Source of the DNA: Gammaproteobacteria bacterium
GTDB lineage: Bacteria > Pseudomonadota > Gammaproteobacteria > 21-64-14
NCBI GenBank assembly: GCA_027013145.1
Contig: JALUXX010000005.1
Coordinates: 1 to 64,000, forward strand
Reading direction: 5' to 3'
Length of the DNA stretch: 64,000 nt
This document shows positions 51,029-59,382 of this stretch, piece after piece (positions within the stretch are counted from its first letter, which is position 1; every line of letters begins with the position of its first letter). The notes under the pieces were generated by a model. That model did not search any database and was not told where the DNA came from. It saw only the letters and a list, made by a program, of their open reading frames with translations. The position numbers and the translations under genes are program-made.

Positions 51029-51973
51029 TCAACCGCCCCGGCCGCCCCAGCCGAAGGTCCGGCGCAGCGCGGCCTCGAGATCCACCCGCGGTTCCCAGCC
51101 GGTGGCCTCATGGTAGGGCCCGTTGCTGCAGACCCAGTCGGGGTGGCGCAGCTCGCGCACCTTGCCCGGCGTGAGCATCGGGCTGCGCCCCGCCGCAAGC
51201 GCAAGCGCCAGGTTCACGGCCGCCGCGCCCTTGAGCAGGGACGCGGGCAACGCCAGGCGACGCACCGGGCGTCCGAGCAGGCGCCCCGCCGTCCCGGCGA
51301 CATCGGCCCACGAATAGCCCTCCGCGCGCCCGTCGTGCAGTTCGAAGACACGCCCCCCGCCGCCGCCCGCGCGCAGCCAGCACACCACCGCCGACGCGAG
51401 ATCGTCGACGTAGAGCAGGGAGAAACGCGCGTCCGCACGGTTCAACACCGGCAGCCAGCCGCGCGCGATCCATGCGAACAGGGGCCGCAGTTCCCGGTCA
51501 CCCGGCCCGTAGACCGCCGGCGGGCGCAACGCCGTCCACCGCATCGCGCCCGCCTCCCGCGCCAGCAGCGCCTCGCCCGCGCGCTTGCTGGCTGCGTAGG
51601 CGGATAGCCACGGCGCCCGCGCCGCCAGCGAGGACACGAGCAGAAAGCGCGGCACTCCCGCGGCGCGCGCGCGGCGCACGATGCGTTCGAGGCCGTCGAC
51701 ATTGACCCGGTCGAAGTCGCGGCGCCGCGCACCGCGCACGGCCCCCGCGCAGTGCACCACGGCGTCGACACCGTCGACGAGCCGCGCCAGGGAGTCGCCG
51801 TCCTCGAGGGAGCCCGGGATCCAGGTCAGCCCCGGGCGCTCCGATCGCCCGCGGGCCGATTTCGGGCGGCAGAGGGCGCGCACCGCGCAACCTTCTTCGA
51901 GCAGCCGCCGGCCGATCGCGCCGCCGATGAAGCCGGTGGCCCCCGTGAGTGCGACGATCCGGGGGGGATTCAA
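51029..51973 (-). CDS. cerR: NAD(P)-dependent ceramide reductase-like SDR protein
   Basis: About 314 aa, extended short-chain dehydrogenase. The Rossmann motif is ALTGATGFIGGAIG (about 8-20) and the catalytic Tyr-Lys is in SAYAASKRAGE (about 126-130); RPPAVYGPGD follows. In Caulobacter an NAD-dependent epimerase-like protein beside spt reduces the 3-keto group of the ceramide precursor, and this gene has that context. The start is uncertain: no ATG/GTG fits, and I used a TTG (DLNPPRIV). The frame stays open upstream into the ligase gene. Confidence 0.8.
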   Translation of the reverse strand: MNPPRIVALTGATGFIGGAIGRRLLEEGCAVRALCRPKSARGRSERPGLTWIPGSLEDGDSLARLVDGVDAVVHCAGAVRGARRRDFDRVNVDGLERIVRRARAAGVPRFLLVSSLAARAPWLSAYAASKRAGEALLAREAGAMRWTALRPPAVYGPGDRELRPLFAWIARGWLPVLNRADARFSLLYVDDLASAVVCWLRAGGGGGRVFELHDGRAEGYSWADVAGTAGRLLGRPVRRLALPASLLKGAAAVNLALALAAGRSPMLTPGKVRELRHPDWVCSNGPYHEATGWEPRVDLEAALRRTFGWGGRGG

Positions 51974-52008
51974 GTCTCCGTGGGGTGGAGGGGGGGCCGC
52001 TTCCGCGC

Positions 52009-53769
52009 TCAGCCCCCCAACGCCGCCTCGACGCCGCCCCCGGAGCGCTCGGCCTCCTCCAGGCGCTGGAGGTAGTCGCGACGCGCCGCGGAACGCGACA
52101 GCTTGCCCGAGGAGGTGCGCGGCAGGGTGTGCGGGGGCACCAGCTCGATCACGCTGTCGATGCCAAGGGTCTCGTGGATCAGGCGGTGCATCCGGCGCAC
52201 CAGGGCCGCACGGCGGGCGGCGTCCGCCACCCGGCACTGCACCACGAGGACCACGACCTCGCCCCCGTCGGTACGGGGCACCGAGAACGCCGAGGCGTCG
52301 CCCGGGCGCACCTCCGGCTGCTGCTCCGCGAGGTATTCGAGGTCCTGGGGCCAGATGTTACGGCCGCGGATGATGATCATGTCCGACTTGCGCCCGGTGA
52401 TCACGACCTCGCCGTCGGCGATATAGCCGACATCCCCGGTATCGAGCCAACCGTCCTCCGACAGGCTCGCGCGCGTCAGATCCGGCTGCTCGAAGTACCC
52501 GGACATCACACTCGGGCCGCGTACCGTGATGGCGCCCGCATGACGATCCGGCAGGGGGCGCCCCTGACCGTCGCGGATCACCACCTCGTGGCCGGGCAGC
52601 GGCGGGCCGCACTTGATGAAGCCGCCGACGCGCGCCGTCCCGGCATCGGCCGGCTGTGCGAAATGCTCGCCGGCGAGATGGTCGGCGTCCACGCGGTCGA
52701 CCGCCAGGCCGCGGCCGATCGGGGTGAAGCTGATCCCGAGCGAGCACTCCGCCATCCCGTAGCTCGGCAGAAAGGCCTCGGGGCGAAAACCCGCCGGAGC
52801 GAGGGCCTGCGCGAAACGCTCCAGCGTCTCCGCCCGGATCGTCTCCGCACCGACGCCGGCGATCCTCCAACAGCTCAGGTCGTAGCGCGCGGCGTCCTCC
52901 TCGGAGACCCGGCGCGCGCACAACTCGTAGCCGAAGGGCGGACTGAACGAGATCGTCCCGCGGTTGCGGCTGATCAGTTCGAGCCAGCGCCGCGGACGCA
53001 TCGCGAAGTCGTGCGTGTCGAGATAGTCGACCGACCGCTGCGCACCGATGGGCGCCAGCACGAATCCGACCATGCCCATGTCATGGTAGTAGGGGAGCCA
53101 CGATACGCAGCGGTCCCGCTCGGTCACCTGCAGCCCGTGACGGATGATGCTCCCGAGGTTGCTGAGCACCTGACGCTGGGTGATGACCACACCGCGCGGA
53201 AAGCGCGTGCTGCCCGAAGTGTACTGAATGTAGGCCATCTCGTCGGCGCGCAGGGGCTGGAGCGGCACGTCCGTCTCCGGAAGTGCGTCGAAGGTCTCGG
53301 GCCCGCCATAGGTGTGCAGCGCGATCCTGTCGCCGACGGCCTCCTCCAGAAACTTGAGCACGCCGGCCGGCGCCATCGCGACCGCGGCGCCGCAACCCTC
53401 GAGGAGACCGCGCAACTGGCTGACGTAGGCCCCGTGCCCGCCGAGGCGGATCGAGACCGGGAGCGGAACCGGCACCAGGCCCGCGTACTGGCAGGCGAAG
53501 AAGAAGCGCAGAAAGTCCGGGCCGGTCACGGCGACCAGGGCCGCCCGCGCACCCCGATCGAGCCCCAGTCCGGCAAGCCGTCGCGCCAGCACGAGCGCCT
53601 GACGCCGCAACTCCCCGTAGGAGAGCGCCGCCTGCAGTTCCCCGCGGCCGGTGTAAAAGTTCACACCGGTCTCGCCCTCGGCCGCATAGTCCAGCGTCTC
53701 GGCGAGGCTCGAGAAGTCCGCACTCCGCAGGGGCAGTGCATGAATCGTTGGTGTCGGTTCTACGCCCAC
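52009..53769 (-). CDS. Fatty acyl-AMP ligase / acyl-ACP synthetase for sphingolipid synthesis
   Basis: 586 aa ANL-superfamily adenylating enzyme. The AMP-binding P-loop is YIQYTSGSTRFPRGV (about 185), with PSYGMAECSLG (about 340) and GWLDTGDVGYI (about 443). The FAAL-like set (WLPYYHDMGMVGFVLAPI) indicates transfer of acyl-AMP to an ACP rather than CoA. The C-terminal lysine is in LPRTSSGKLSR. The start is the GTG at 53769, 8 bases after AGGAGA. It heads the operon, and the ACP downstream is the obvious acceptor. Such a ligase is one of the five genes reported for Caulobacter ceramide synthesis. Confidence 0.88.
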   Translation of the reverse strand: MGVEPTPTIHALPLRSADFSSLAETLDYAAEGETGVNFYTGRGELQAALSYGELRRQALVLARRLAGLGLDRGARAALVAVTGPDFLRFFFACQYAGLVPVPLPVSIRLGGHGAYVSQLRGLLEGCGAAVAMAPAGVLKFLEEAVGDRIALHTYGGPETFDALPETDVPLQPLRADEMAYIQYTSGSTRFPRGVVITQRQVLSNLGSIIRHGLQVTERDRCVSWLPYYHDMGMVGFVLAPIGAQRSVDYLDTHDFAMRPRRWLELISRNRGTISFSPPFGYELCARRVSEEDAARYDLSCWRIAGVGAETIRAETLERFAQALAPAGFRPEAFLPSYGMAECSLGISFTPIGRGLAVDRVDADHLAGEHFAQPADAGTARVGGFIKCGPPLPGHEVVIRDGQGRPLPDRHAGAITVRGPSVMSGYFEQPDLTRASLSEDGWLDTGDVGYIADGEVVITGRKSDMIIIRGRNIWPQDLEYLAEQQPEVRPGDASAFSVPRTDGGEVVVLVVQCRVADAARRAALVRRMHRLIHETLGIDSVIELVPPHTLPRTSSGKLSRSAARRDYLQRLEEAERSGGGVEAALGG

Positions 53770-54626
53770 CTCAAGGCTCTCCTTAGTGGAACCCCGGAAT
53801 TGCTTGCTCGAGGGACGGTGCCTCAACGTCTTCCATCGACGCCCCCCGGGAGAACTTGAACCGCCGCGGGGCGGCACCCCCGCCGGCGCCTGTGGATCGG
53901 CCCGATGTCGACGCACGAACGCCTCGCACCTGCGCGGCGCACGACTGAACCACCGACCGAAAACGGGGACCGCGAAACCCTGTCTGCAACGACCCGATGC
54001 TCCCTGATCCGCCGCGATTTGCGCCCGCCGGCGCCGCTGACACCCTCACCCGGGCCCGTCGCCCGACCGGGTCATTCCGCACGAGACGGCGGGGCTTTCC
54101 CAATCGGCGGCCTCCCGACAAAAAACCGCCACCGCTTCCCCCGCGCGCCGCGGCTGATGGTAGCATAACTGCAATAGGCCAGCCAAGCTACCGGGAAGAA
54201 ACGTATTTTCACAATCCTGACCCGCAGGTCAAGCCCCCCGGGCCGCGCGCGGCCGCAACGGCTCGGCGCCCTCCGTACCGCCACCGCGTCGATCCGCGCG
54301 ACCCCGACGCCGGCGCAACCGGCGTCCCGCCGCGTCGCGCGCGGACCGGCCTTGTCGTTGCCCTGTCGTTCCATAGTCGACGCAGGGCCGGTGGTCTTAC
54401 GAATCCGGCGGATGCCGCGATCCCGGCTCCACGCTAGAATACCGCCCGGACACGAGGCATGGGCCGCACAGGACGCACATGATGAGAAGAACCCTGCGCA
54501 CGCAAATCCGGCCGGCCGGGCCCCGCGGGCGGACCCGGTGAGCCCGCAACCCCGAACCACCGCACCGGCCGTCGGCGGCGCCGGCACCGCATTCCGCGCG
54601 CGCCGGTTCCGGCGCATCGAGCCGCG
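53770..54626. other. Divergent promoter region of the sphingolipid genes
   Basis: 857 bases without a supportable gene; track ORFs here are shadows. The part around 54160-54225 (TAGCATAACTGCAATAGG; AAACGTATTTTCACAATCC) is markedly less GC-rich than the surroundings. A -10-like TAGAAT lies at 54436-54441 for the plus strand, and TATGCT (forward 54162-54167) for the minus strand; -35 matches are weak for both. The region is unusually long for this gene-dense window, suggesting regulation or a decayed sequence. Confidence 0.4.
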
Positions 54627-55790
54627 TTGAGTTCCCCACTGCAGCGTTCCCGGGCGTTGCGCGTCACGCCGGTCGAAGACCGGCGCGACCTCAGACGATT
54701 CCTCGGCGTCCCGCACACCATCTACCGCGATGACCCGGCATGGATTCCACCGCTGCTGCTCGAGCGGCGGGAGCACCTCTCCCGGCGCAATCCGTATTTC
54801 GAACACGCCGATTGGCGCGCGTGGATCGCGTGGCGCGGCACGCGCCCGGTGGGACGGATCACCGCACAGATCGACCGGCTCCACCTGGAGCGCCATCGCG
54901 ACGCGACCGGCTTCTTCGGGATGATCGAGGCCGAGGACCGGGCCGAGACCTTCCGGGCCCTCACCGACGCCGCCGAGACGTGGCTCGCGGCACAGGGAAT
55001 GCGGCGGGTCCGCGGGCCGTTCAGCCTGTCGATCAACGACGAGTCCGGGCTGCTGGTAGCGGGGTTCGACACGCCGCCGATGGTCATGATGGGCCACGCG
55101 CGACCCTACTACGGGCCGCACCTGGAGACCGGGGGCTACCGCAAGGCGATGGACCTGCTGGCGTACCGGCTGACGGCCGAGGCGCAACCCCCGCCGGCGC
55201 TTCGGGCCCTGGCCGAGCGGCTCGACGCCCGCGTACGCGTACGTCCGCTGCGCCGGCGCGACTTCCACCGCGAGGTGGCGATCCTGCGCGACATCTTCAA
55301 CGACGCCTGGTCCGAAAACTGGGGCTTCATCCCGTTCACCGAGGCCGAGTTCGAGGAATTGGGGCGCAACCTGCGCATGCTGCTCGACGACGATTTCATC
55401 CAGATCGCCGAGGTCGACGGCGAGCCCGCCGCGATGGCGGTCGCATTGCCGAACCTCAATGAGGCGGCGCATGACCTGCGCGGCCGGCTCTTCCCGCTCG
55501 GGTGGCTGAAGCTGCTGTGGCGGCTGAAGGTGCGCTTCCCGTCGAGCGGGCGCGTGCCGCTGCTCGGCGTGCGCAAGCGCTATCAGAACACCCTGCTCGG
55601 CCCCGCGCTCGCCTACATGGTCATCGATGCCCTCTCCGGGCCCGTGCGCCGCCGTGGCATCCGGATGATGGAGCTGTCCTGGATCCTCGAGACGAACAAG
55701 AGGATGCGCGCGATACTGGAGGATATGGGGGCCGAGGCATACAAGCGCTATCGTGTCTATGAGAAGACGCTGGCGGCCGACGGCGATTGA
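54627..55790 (+). CDS. bcerS: GNAT-fold acyltransferase, probable bacterial ceramide synthase
   Basis: 387 aa. It resembles the YghO/bCerS family: FLGVPHTIYRDDPAWIPPLLLERREHLSRRNPYFEHADW near the N-terminus, PFSLSINDESGLLVAGFDTPP in the middle, then DIFNDAWSENWGFIPFTEAEF and ELSWILETNKRMRAILEDMGAEAYKRYRVYEK. In Caulobacter this family N-acylates the sphingoid precursor. Divergent placement from the spt operon supports the call. The start used is a TTG without a clear Shine-Dalgarno sequence, so the true start may differ. It is 48 bases upstream of lptF on the same strand. Confidence 0.82.
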   Translation: MSSPLQRSRALRVTPVEDRRDLRRFLGVPHTIYRDDPAWIPPLLLERREHLSRRNPYFEHADWRAWIAWRGTRPVGRITAQIDRLHLERHRDATGFFGMIEAEDRAETFRALTDAAETWLAAQGMRRVRGPFSLSINDESGLLVAGFDTPPMVMMGHARPYYGPHLETGGYRKAMDLLAYRLTAEAQPPPALRALAERLDARVRVRPLRRRDFHREVAILRDIFNDAWSENWGFIPFTEAEFEELGRNLRMLLDDDFIQIAEVDGEPAAMAVALPNLNEAAHDLRGRLFPLGWLKLLWRLKVRFPSSGRVPLLGVRKRYQNTLLGPALAYMVIDALSGPVRRRGIRMMELSWILETNKRMRAILEDMGAEAYKRYRVYEKTLAADGD

Positions 55791-55838
55791 ACACCGCGCG
55801 GGCGTCGGGCGCAGCGACGGAAACGGCCGGACGGCATC

Positions 55839-56930
55839 GTGATTCTCACCCGCTACCTCATCCGCGAAATCAACAAGCCGCTGCTGGTCCTCGCGCTTGC
55901 GCTGATCGCGGTCTTCGCGGGCTACAGCACCGCCGTGTTCCTCACCCAGGCCGCGAGCGGCGCCCTGCCCACCGACGTCGTGGCCGAGCTGATCGCGTTG
56001 AAGGTCGCGATCGCACTCGAGGTCCTGCTGCCCATCGCGCTCTACCTCGCCGTGGTGATCGCACTCGGTCGGCTGCACAACGACAGCGAGACCACGGCAT
56101 TACACGCCCTCGGCGTCAGCCCCGCCCGTATCCTGCGCTCGGTCGCCGCGCTCGCCCTCGTGTTCGCGGTGCTGGTCGCGGCGCTGACCTTCTACCTGCG
56201 CCCGTGGTCCTACGAACGATCCTACCGTCTCAAGGCGTGGGCGAACGCCGAGTTCAGCCTCAACGAAATCCAGGCGGGCAACTTCAACGAGAACGCATCC
56301 GGGACCCGGGTGATCTTCGCGGCCGACCGTGCCGGCCATGAACTCGAACGGGTGTTCATGCAACGCGAGCACGGCGCGCGCACGCAGGTACTGTATGCGA
56401 TGGGGGCGCACCAGGAACACGACCCCCATTACGACGCGCCGCTGCTGCAGATGCGCGACGTCCACCTCTACGACCTCTCCCGCGACGGCGGCCGCGACCT
56501 GATCGCCCGCGTCGCCGCCCTGTCCTATCACATGAACGAGCCGCCCTTGGAACCCCTGGGCTTCGAACGCAAGGCGGCCGGGATGGCGCAGCTCGCCGCA
56601 TCGCACGCGCCGGCCGACATCGCCGAATACCAGTGGCGGCTGGCGACGCCGGTCTCGGCCGTGCTGCTCGCGATCCTCGGGATCCCGCTCAGCCGCGCGC
56701 AGCCGCGCCAGGGGCGATACGCCAAGATGCTCCTGGCGGTGCTGGTGTACGCCGGCTACTACAGCCTCGACATCATGATCAAGGCCTGGGTCGGCCAGGG
56801 CACGCTCGGAACGCTGCCGGGCGTGTGGCTGGCGCCCATGGCGCTCGCGGTCGTGGCCCTCTCCGCCTGGTGCCGGCCGCTGGCGACGATCCGCCGCCGG
56901 CTCGCGGGCGCGGCGGGGACCCCCGGATGA
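55839..56930 (+). CDS. lptF: LptF, LPS-export permease (YjgP family)
   Basis: 363 aa with GTG start (MILTRYLIREINKPLLVL). Membrane segments lie at about 12-34, 52-78 and 98-122, then a periplasmic beta-jellyroll region (about 130-260), then three more segments ending near 350. Motifs FLTQAASGALPTDVV and GRLHNDSETTALHALGVS are typical of the family. LptF with LptG and LptB2 extracts lipid from the inner membrane to LptC-LptA-LptD. It follows the ceramide synthase rather than pepA, its usual neighbour, so a sphingolipid cargo is possible. Confidence 0.92.
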   Translation: MILTRYLIREINKPLLVLALALIAVFAGYSTAVFLTQAASGALPTDVVAELIALKVAIALEVLLPIALYLAVVIALGRLHNDSETTALHALGVSPARILRSVAALALVFAVLVAALTFYLRPWSYERSYRLKAWANAEFSLNEIQAGNFNENASGTRVIFAADRAGHELERVFMQREHGARTQVLYAMGAHQEHDPHYDAPLLQMRDVHLYDLSRDGGRDLIARVAALSYHMNEPPLEPLGFERKAAGMAQLAASHAPADIAEYQWRLATPVSAVLLAILGIPLSRAQPRQGRYAKMLLAVLVYAGYYSLDIMIKAWVGQGTLGTLPGVWLAPMALAVVALSAWCRPLATIRRRLAGAAGTPG

Positions 56931-57997
56931 GGACCCTGGATCGCTATATCGTCGGGCGCGCGGCATTCGGCTGGGCGGTCGTGATGCTGCTGCTGGGCAG
57001 CGTATTCAGCCTGCAGAGCTTCCTCGACCAGCTCGACGACATCGGCCGCGGCCACTATCACCTGCTCGGGGCGGTGGGATTCGTCGCGCTCACGCTCCCC
57101 GACCGGCTCATCCAACTGGTACCGGTAACCGCCCTCCTCGGTACGCTCGCCGGCGTGGGCGCACTCGCGTCCTCGAGCGAGCTGGTGGCGATGCAGGCGG
57201 GCGGCGTCTCCGCGCGGCGTGTGGGCTGGGCGGTGCTCAAGGCCGGCGCGGTGCTGATCGCCCTCGCACTGGCCCTCGCCCAGTTCGTGGCCCCGCACCT
57301 GGACCGGGTCGCCCAGACCCGGCGCGCGCAGGCCATCAGCGCCGCGAGCGATCTGCGTACGGCGCACGCCTTCTGGTCGCGCGACGGCACGCGGTTCCTG
57401 AACGTGCGCGACATCCGCCACGACCGCATCCCGGCGCGCATCGACCTCTACGAGTTCGACGCCGCCGGCCGCCTGCGCACCTTCATCCATGCCCGCCGGG
57501 CGGAGGTGTTCGACCCGCGGCGCTGGATTTTGATCGACGTGGTTCGCAAGAACTTCGCCCCGGACGGTGCGGAAACGGTGGAGCACCTCCCCCGCCTGCC
57601 CTGGCGCTCGTTCCTGCGCGTCCCGCAGATGGATCTCCTGATGCTGCCGATCCCGAGCCTGTCGCTGACCGACCTGTTCCAGTACGTGCGCTATCTCAAG
57701 GCCCACGGGCAGGACGCGGACCGCTACGAACTGGCGCTGTGGAACCGCCTCGCCATCCCGCTGGCCACGGTGGCGATGATCCTCACCGCGATTCCCTTCC
57801 TGTTCGGGCCGTTGCGCAGCGTGAGCGCCGGCCTGCGCATGACCCTCGGGGGCACCGTGGGGCTCGCGTTCTATCTGATCAGCCAGATCACCGGTTATCT
57901 GGGCCTGCTGCTCGATCTCAATCCGGCCGTCACCGCGCTCGCGCCGGCCACGCTGCTGCTCGCGTTCGCGCTGTGGGCGTTGCGCCGGGTGCGCTGA
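56927..57997 (+). CDS. lptG: LptG, LPS-export permease (YjgQ family)
   Basis: 356 aa, ATGA overlap with lptF. Family features are MRTLDRYIVGRAAFGWAVVMLLL, LPDRLIQLVPVTALLGTLAGVGALASSSELVAMQAGGVS and six membrane segments flanking a periplasmic jellyroll (about 135-255). It is the partner of LptF. The late segment RLAIPLATVAMILTAIPFLFGPLRS matches the conserved fifth segment. No lptB, lptC or lptA is in this window. Confidence 0.92.
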   Translation: MRTLDRYIVGRAAFGWAVVMLLLGSVFSLQSFLDQLDDIGRGHYHLLGAVGFVALTLPDRLIQLVPVTALLGTLAGVGALASSSELVAMQAGGVSARRVGWAVLKAGAVLIALALALAQFVAPHLDRVAQTRRAQAISAASDLRTAHAFWSRDGTRFLNVRDIRHDRIPARIDLYEFDAAGRLRTFIHARRAEVFDPRRWILIDVVRKNFAPDGAETVEHLPRLPWRSFLRVPQMDLLMLPIPSLSLTDLFQYVRYLKAHGQDADRYELALWNRLAIPLATVAMILTAIPFLFGPLRSVSAGLRMTLGGTVGLAFYLISQITGYLGLLLDLNPAVTALAPATLLLAFALWALRRVR

Positions 57998-58142
57998 GCC
58001 CGACCCCGTCGATGGCGCCGGCGGCGTCGGACCCGTGGCGGGCGCGCGCGTCGCGGATCCCCCAGGTAAGGCGACGATCACGCCCGCGGATGGTAGAGTG
58101 GGGCGTCAACCGCAACCCGCCTCCGGGAACCTCGCCGTGTCG

Positions 58143-59297
58143 ATGCCCCCCGCTTCCCGTCTGCGATTCGTCCTGATCTGGTCGGTCGTCGGTCTCGCCG
58201 TCGCGGCGGCCCTGCTCATCGCACGCCCGGACCTGCTGCGCGGGGCCCCGCCGGTGGTGACGATCCGCGAGGCGCCGCCTACGGCCCCGGCCCGCGCCGC
58301 AATACCGGCGCCGGCCTCCTACGCCGGCGCCGTCGCCCGCGCGGCGCCCGCCGTCGTCAACGTCTATACCGCCAAGCTCGTCACGCGGCGGCGCAGCCCG
58401 CTGCTGAACGACCCACTGTTCCGGTACTTCTTCGGCGAGCGCGCGCCCGCCCCGCGGCGGCGGCTGCAGACGAGCCTGGGATCCGGGGTCCTGGTGAGCC
58501 CGCAGGGCTACATCCTGACCAACAATCACGTCATCGACGGGGCCGAGGAGATCCAGGTGCAGCTCGCCGACGGGCGCACCGCGGCCGCGAGCGTCGTCGG
58601 CACCGACCCCGAGACCGACCTCGCCGTGCTCCATATCGACCTGAAGCCGCTGCCGGCGATCACCGTCGGGGACTCGCGGCACCTGCGGGTCGGAGACGTG
58701 GTGCTGGCGATCGGCAACCCCTTCGGCGTCGGACAGACGGTCACGCAGGGGATCGTGAGCGCGACCGGGCGCCACGCCCTGGGCCTGAACGTCTACGAGG
58801 ATTTCATCCAGACCGATGCCGCGATCAACCCGGGCAACTCCGGCGGCGCCCTGGTCGACGCCGACGGCGATCTGGTCGGGATCAACACCGCGATCTTCAC
58901 CCGCAGCGGCGGTTCTCAGGGCATCGGCTTCGCCATCCCCGAACGCCTCGCCGTGGGGGTGCTGCGCCAGATCATCGAGCACGGGGAAGTGATCCGCGGC
59001 TGGCTCGGCATCGAGGTCCAGGACCTCACCCCGGCGCTCGCGCAGTCCTTCGGCCTCAAGGACACCCGCGGGTTCGTCATCGCGGGGATCGTGCGCGGCG
59101 GCCCGGCCCAGCGGGCCGGCCTGCACGCGGGCGACGTGGTCACGGCCATCGACGGGCGCCCGGTGGCGGATGCGCAGGGCGCGCTGCGCGTCCTCGCGAA
59201 CACCGCGCCCGGGACGCGGGTGCGCGTCAGCGGCCTGCGTGGCGGGCGTCCGTTCACGCTCACCGCCACCGTCGCCCGGCGCCCGCGGCACGGCTGA
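58143..59297 (+). CDS. degS: DegS/AlgW-type periplasmic serine protease
   Basis: 384 aa. A membrane anchor or signal lies at about 8-26, followed by a trypsin-like domain with catalytic His129 (LTNNHVID), Asp159 (PETDLAV) and Ser233 (INPGNSGGAL). One PDZ domain (about 285-375) follows, so the protein is DegS/AlgW-like rather than DegP, which has two. DegS cleaves the anti-sigma factor RseA in response to misfolded outer-membrane proteins and LPS intermediates. It precedes hisC convergently, as algW-hisC in Pseudomonas. A GTG two codons upstream is an alternative start. Confidence 0.9.
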   Translation: MPPASRLRFVLIWSVVGLAVAAALLIARPDLLRGAPPVVTIREAPPTAPARAAIPAPASYAGAVARAAPAVVNVYTAKLVTRRRSPLLNDPLFRYFFGERAPAPRRRLQTSLGSGVLVSPQGYILTNNHVIDGAEEIQVQLADGRTAAASVVGTDPETDLAVLHIDLKPLPAITVGDSRHLRVGDVVLAIGNPFGVGQTVTQGIVSATGRHALGLNVYEDFIQTDAAINPGNSGGALVDADGDLVGINTAIFTRSGGSQGIGFAIPERLAVGVLRQIIEHGEVIRGWLGIEVQDLTPALAQSFGLKDTRGFVIAGIVRGGPAQRAGLHAGDVVTAIDGRPVADAQGALRVLANTAPGTRVRVSGLRGGRPFTLTATVARRPRHG

Positions 59298-59316
59298 CCG
59301 CCCGCCCCCGGACCGA

Positions 59317-59340
59317 TCGCGGCGAGGCGTCCCGCCGCGA
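59317..59340. terminator. Possible bidirectional hairpin between degS and hisC
   Basis: TCGCGGCG/CGCCGCGA, 8-bp perfect stem with an 8-base loop in the 85-base convergent gap. There is no T-run on either side, so termination is only a guess from position. Confidence 0.3.
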
Positions 59341-59382
59341 AACCGGGCCCCGGCAGGCACGCGGGTGCGTCGCGCGCGGGAC

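Noticed and set aside
53783-54166. Minus-strand ORF upstream of the acyl-AMP ligase
   Set aside because: No family resemblance, no ribosome site, and Arg/Gly/Ser-rich low-complexity translation; the region reads better as intergenic.
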